A DNA stretch of 6,323 bases from an uncultured Ruminococcus sp. (GTDB taxonomy: Bacteria; Bacillota; Clostridia; Oscillospirales; Ruminococcaceae). The notes beneath the pieces were generated by a model. It searched no databases and was not told the DNA's origin. It saw nothing but the letters and a program-made list of their open reading frames with translations. The position numbers and the translations under genes were made by a program. Positions 5,575-6,323 of this stretch are shown piece after piece. The DNA lies in the NCBI GenBank assembly GCA_947167535.1, contig CAMVIL010000083.1, positions 1 to 6,323 on the forward strand, read 5' to 3'. The stretch's first letter is position 1, and every line of letters starts with the position of its first letter.

Positions 5575-5596
5575 TTTTGGAAATCGAGGGATATTT

Positions 5597-6323
5597 ATGA
5601 ACAGAAGTTTCCACAAACGCGCAATTACCGCTGCGACTGCCGTGATGACACTGACAACAGTCGTCACTTCGGTCGATGCGGCGGCTAAAAATGACATCAC
5701 CATCAATGCCGACAGGACTGTCGTTTCGGCGGGCGAGAGCTTTGATCTGGTGGTAGGACTTGATCCCGACAAGGTCGGAATATCCGGCTTTACCATCGAC
5801 CTCCACTACGACACCGACGCGGTATCGCTGAGCATTCCCGACGAATCGGAGTACTCCCCCGACAGCAAGTTCGCGCTTGTGACAAACTTTGAGTACGCGG
5901 ACGGCATCGTGCGTATCGTCGGCGCTAATATGACTGGCGGCAACGTGAAGGTACAGACGGTCATCGCCGATCTCGACTTCACGGTAAAGGACGGCTACGA
6001 CGGCGACATCGGCTTCTGGACTGAGGTGCAGGATCTTGTCAGCACCGACGGCGAGGAGTTTGTAAACGCAGAGTTCACCGCTTTCGGCGAGTATACGCAG
6101 TACAAGATCAAGGCTGAGGCTCCCGTTACGACTACCGTTCCCGAGACCACGCCTACCACCACAGAACCCGAGACCACTGCGGAGCCCGAGACGACTCCCA
6201 CCGAGACCGCGCCCGAGACCGCCCTTGCCGCCGAAACTACCGCGCCCGAGACGGACCCCGAGCCCGAAACCACCCATGCAGAGGAGGAGGCCAACGACGA
6301 GGACCCGGCGGCCGACGAACACG
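5597..6323 (+). CDS. Secreted cohesin-domain protein, scaffoldin-like, N-terminal 242 residues (runs off the right edge)
   Basis: Predicted extracellular protein that binds dockerin-bearing partners, as scaffoldins do in cellulosomes. Residues 1-30 form a signal peptide (MNRSFHKR, then a hydrophobic stretch to SVDAAA). A single cohesin domain spans about 33-165: ITINADRTVVSAGESFDLVV, the strand GISGFTIDLHYD (61-72), then IVRIVGANMTGG and VIADLDFTVKDG. From 175 on, a Pro/Glu/Thr-rich linker of PETT-like units becomes strongly acidic (AEEEANDEDPAADE). What follows (more cohesins, a dockerin, a sortase signal) is outside the window, so its rank in a cellulosome cannot be told. The ATG is supported by GAGGG 6 nt upstream. 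The gene is divergent from the dockerin glucosaminidase gene. A cohesin-like adhesin without scaffold role is the main alternative. Confidence 0.85.
   Translation, partial: MNRSFHKRAITAATAVMTLTTVVTSVDAAAKNDITINADRTVVSAGESFDLVVGLDPDKVGISGFTIDLHYDTDAVSLSIPDESEYSPDSKFALVTNFEYADGIVRIVGANMTGGNVKVQTVIADLDFTVKDGYDGDIGFWTEVQDLVSTDGEEFVNAEFTAFGEYTQYKIKAEAPVTTTVPETTPTTTEPETTAEPETTPTETAPETALAAETTAPETDPEPETTHAEEEANDEDPAADEH
6140..6270 (+). repeat. Low-complexity repeat coding the PET linker
   Basis: The unit CCCGAGAC recurs at 6140, 6167, 6185, 6212 and 6245, with variants between, encoding Pro-Glu-Thr. Such repeats are typical of linkers in extracellular modular proteins and may vary in length between strains. 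Confidence 0.7.

Noticed and set aside
5434..5596. c-di-GMP riboswitch in the cohesin leader
   Set aside because: An ACAGGG stretch and a CCTTCGG turn recall GEMM elements, but the conserved core and paired stems of that class could not be built.
5390..6322. 310-codon minus-strand frame, rich in Gly and Leu
   Set aside because: Its low-complexity start is the antisense of the Pro/Glu/Thr linker, and it crosses the cohesin domain and its promoter; the plus strand has signal peptide, cohesin and ribosome site.

Overview
The window looks like a chromosomal segment of a fibre-degrading, cellulosome-type Firmicute, most likely Ruminococcus or a close relative. The signs are a type I dockerin on one secreted protein, a cohesin domain on another, a perfect CIRCE heat-shock operator, a fused bacterial CoaBC, strong AGGAGG-like ribosome binding sites and near-consensus SigA promoters. 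The DNA is moderately GC-rich in genes and AT-rich between them. The genus is an inference; no 16S rRNA or other marker is present.

Layout, right to left on the minus strand. (1) 3511-5091 encodes a secreted glucosaminidase-like peptidoglycan hydrolase with a cadherin-like domain and a C-terminal dockerin. It has its own promoter (TTGACA-N18-TATAAT) and terminator. (2) 3086-3476 is a gene-poor regulatory stretch: a -10-like box, two overlapping CIRCE operators, a long leader with a mini-ORF and a GC hairpin, all bracketed by an imperfect 29-bp inverted repeat. (3) 2600-3079 encodes a small heat-shock protein (Hsp20), closed by a strong terminator. (4) 1258-2460 encodes CoaBC of coenzyme A synthesis. 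(5) 1-1254 encodes the N-terminal 418 residues of a cytoplasmic GH36 alpha-galactosidase. It starts 3 bp after the coaBC stop and runs off the left edge.

On the plus strand, divergent from the glucosaminidase gene, 5597-6323 encodes the first 242 residues of a secreted cohesin protein with a Pro/Glu/Thr linker; it runs off the right edge. Its promoter (TTGACG-N17-TATAAT, extended -10) lies about 170 bp upstream, leaving a leader with a hairpin and a 25-codon upstream ORF.

How the parts may work together: the dockerin protein and the cohesin protein share one 505-bp divergent intergenic region and could be binding partners on the cell surface (inference). The Hsp20 gene is very probably under HrcA repression through CIRCE. 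The coaBC-GH36 pair looks translationally coupled, joining a housekeeping gene to a sugar-catabolic gene. The points most worth checking are the doubled CIRCE placed about 300 bp upstream of its gene, the inverted repeats around it, the Cys-to-Asn change in the CoaC active-site loop, and the dockerin on a cell-wall hydrolase next to a cohesin gene.
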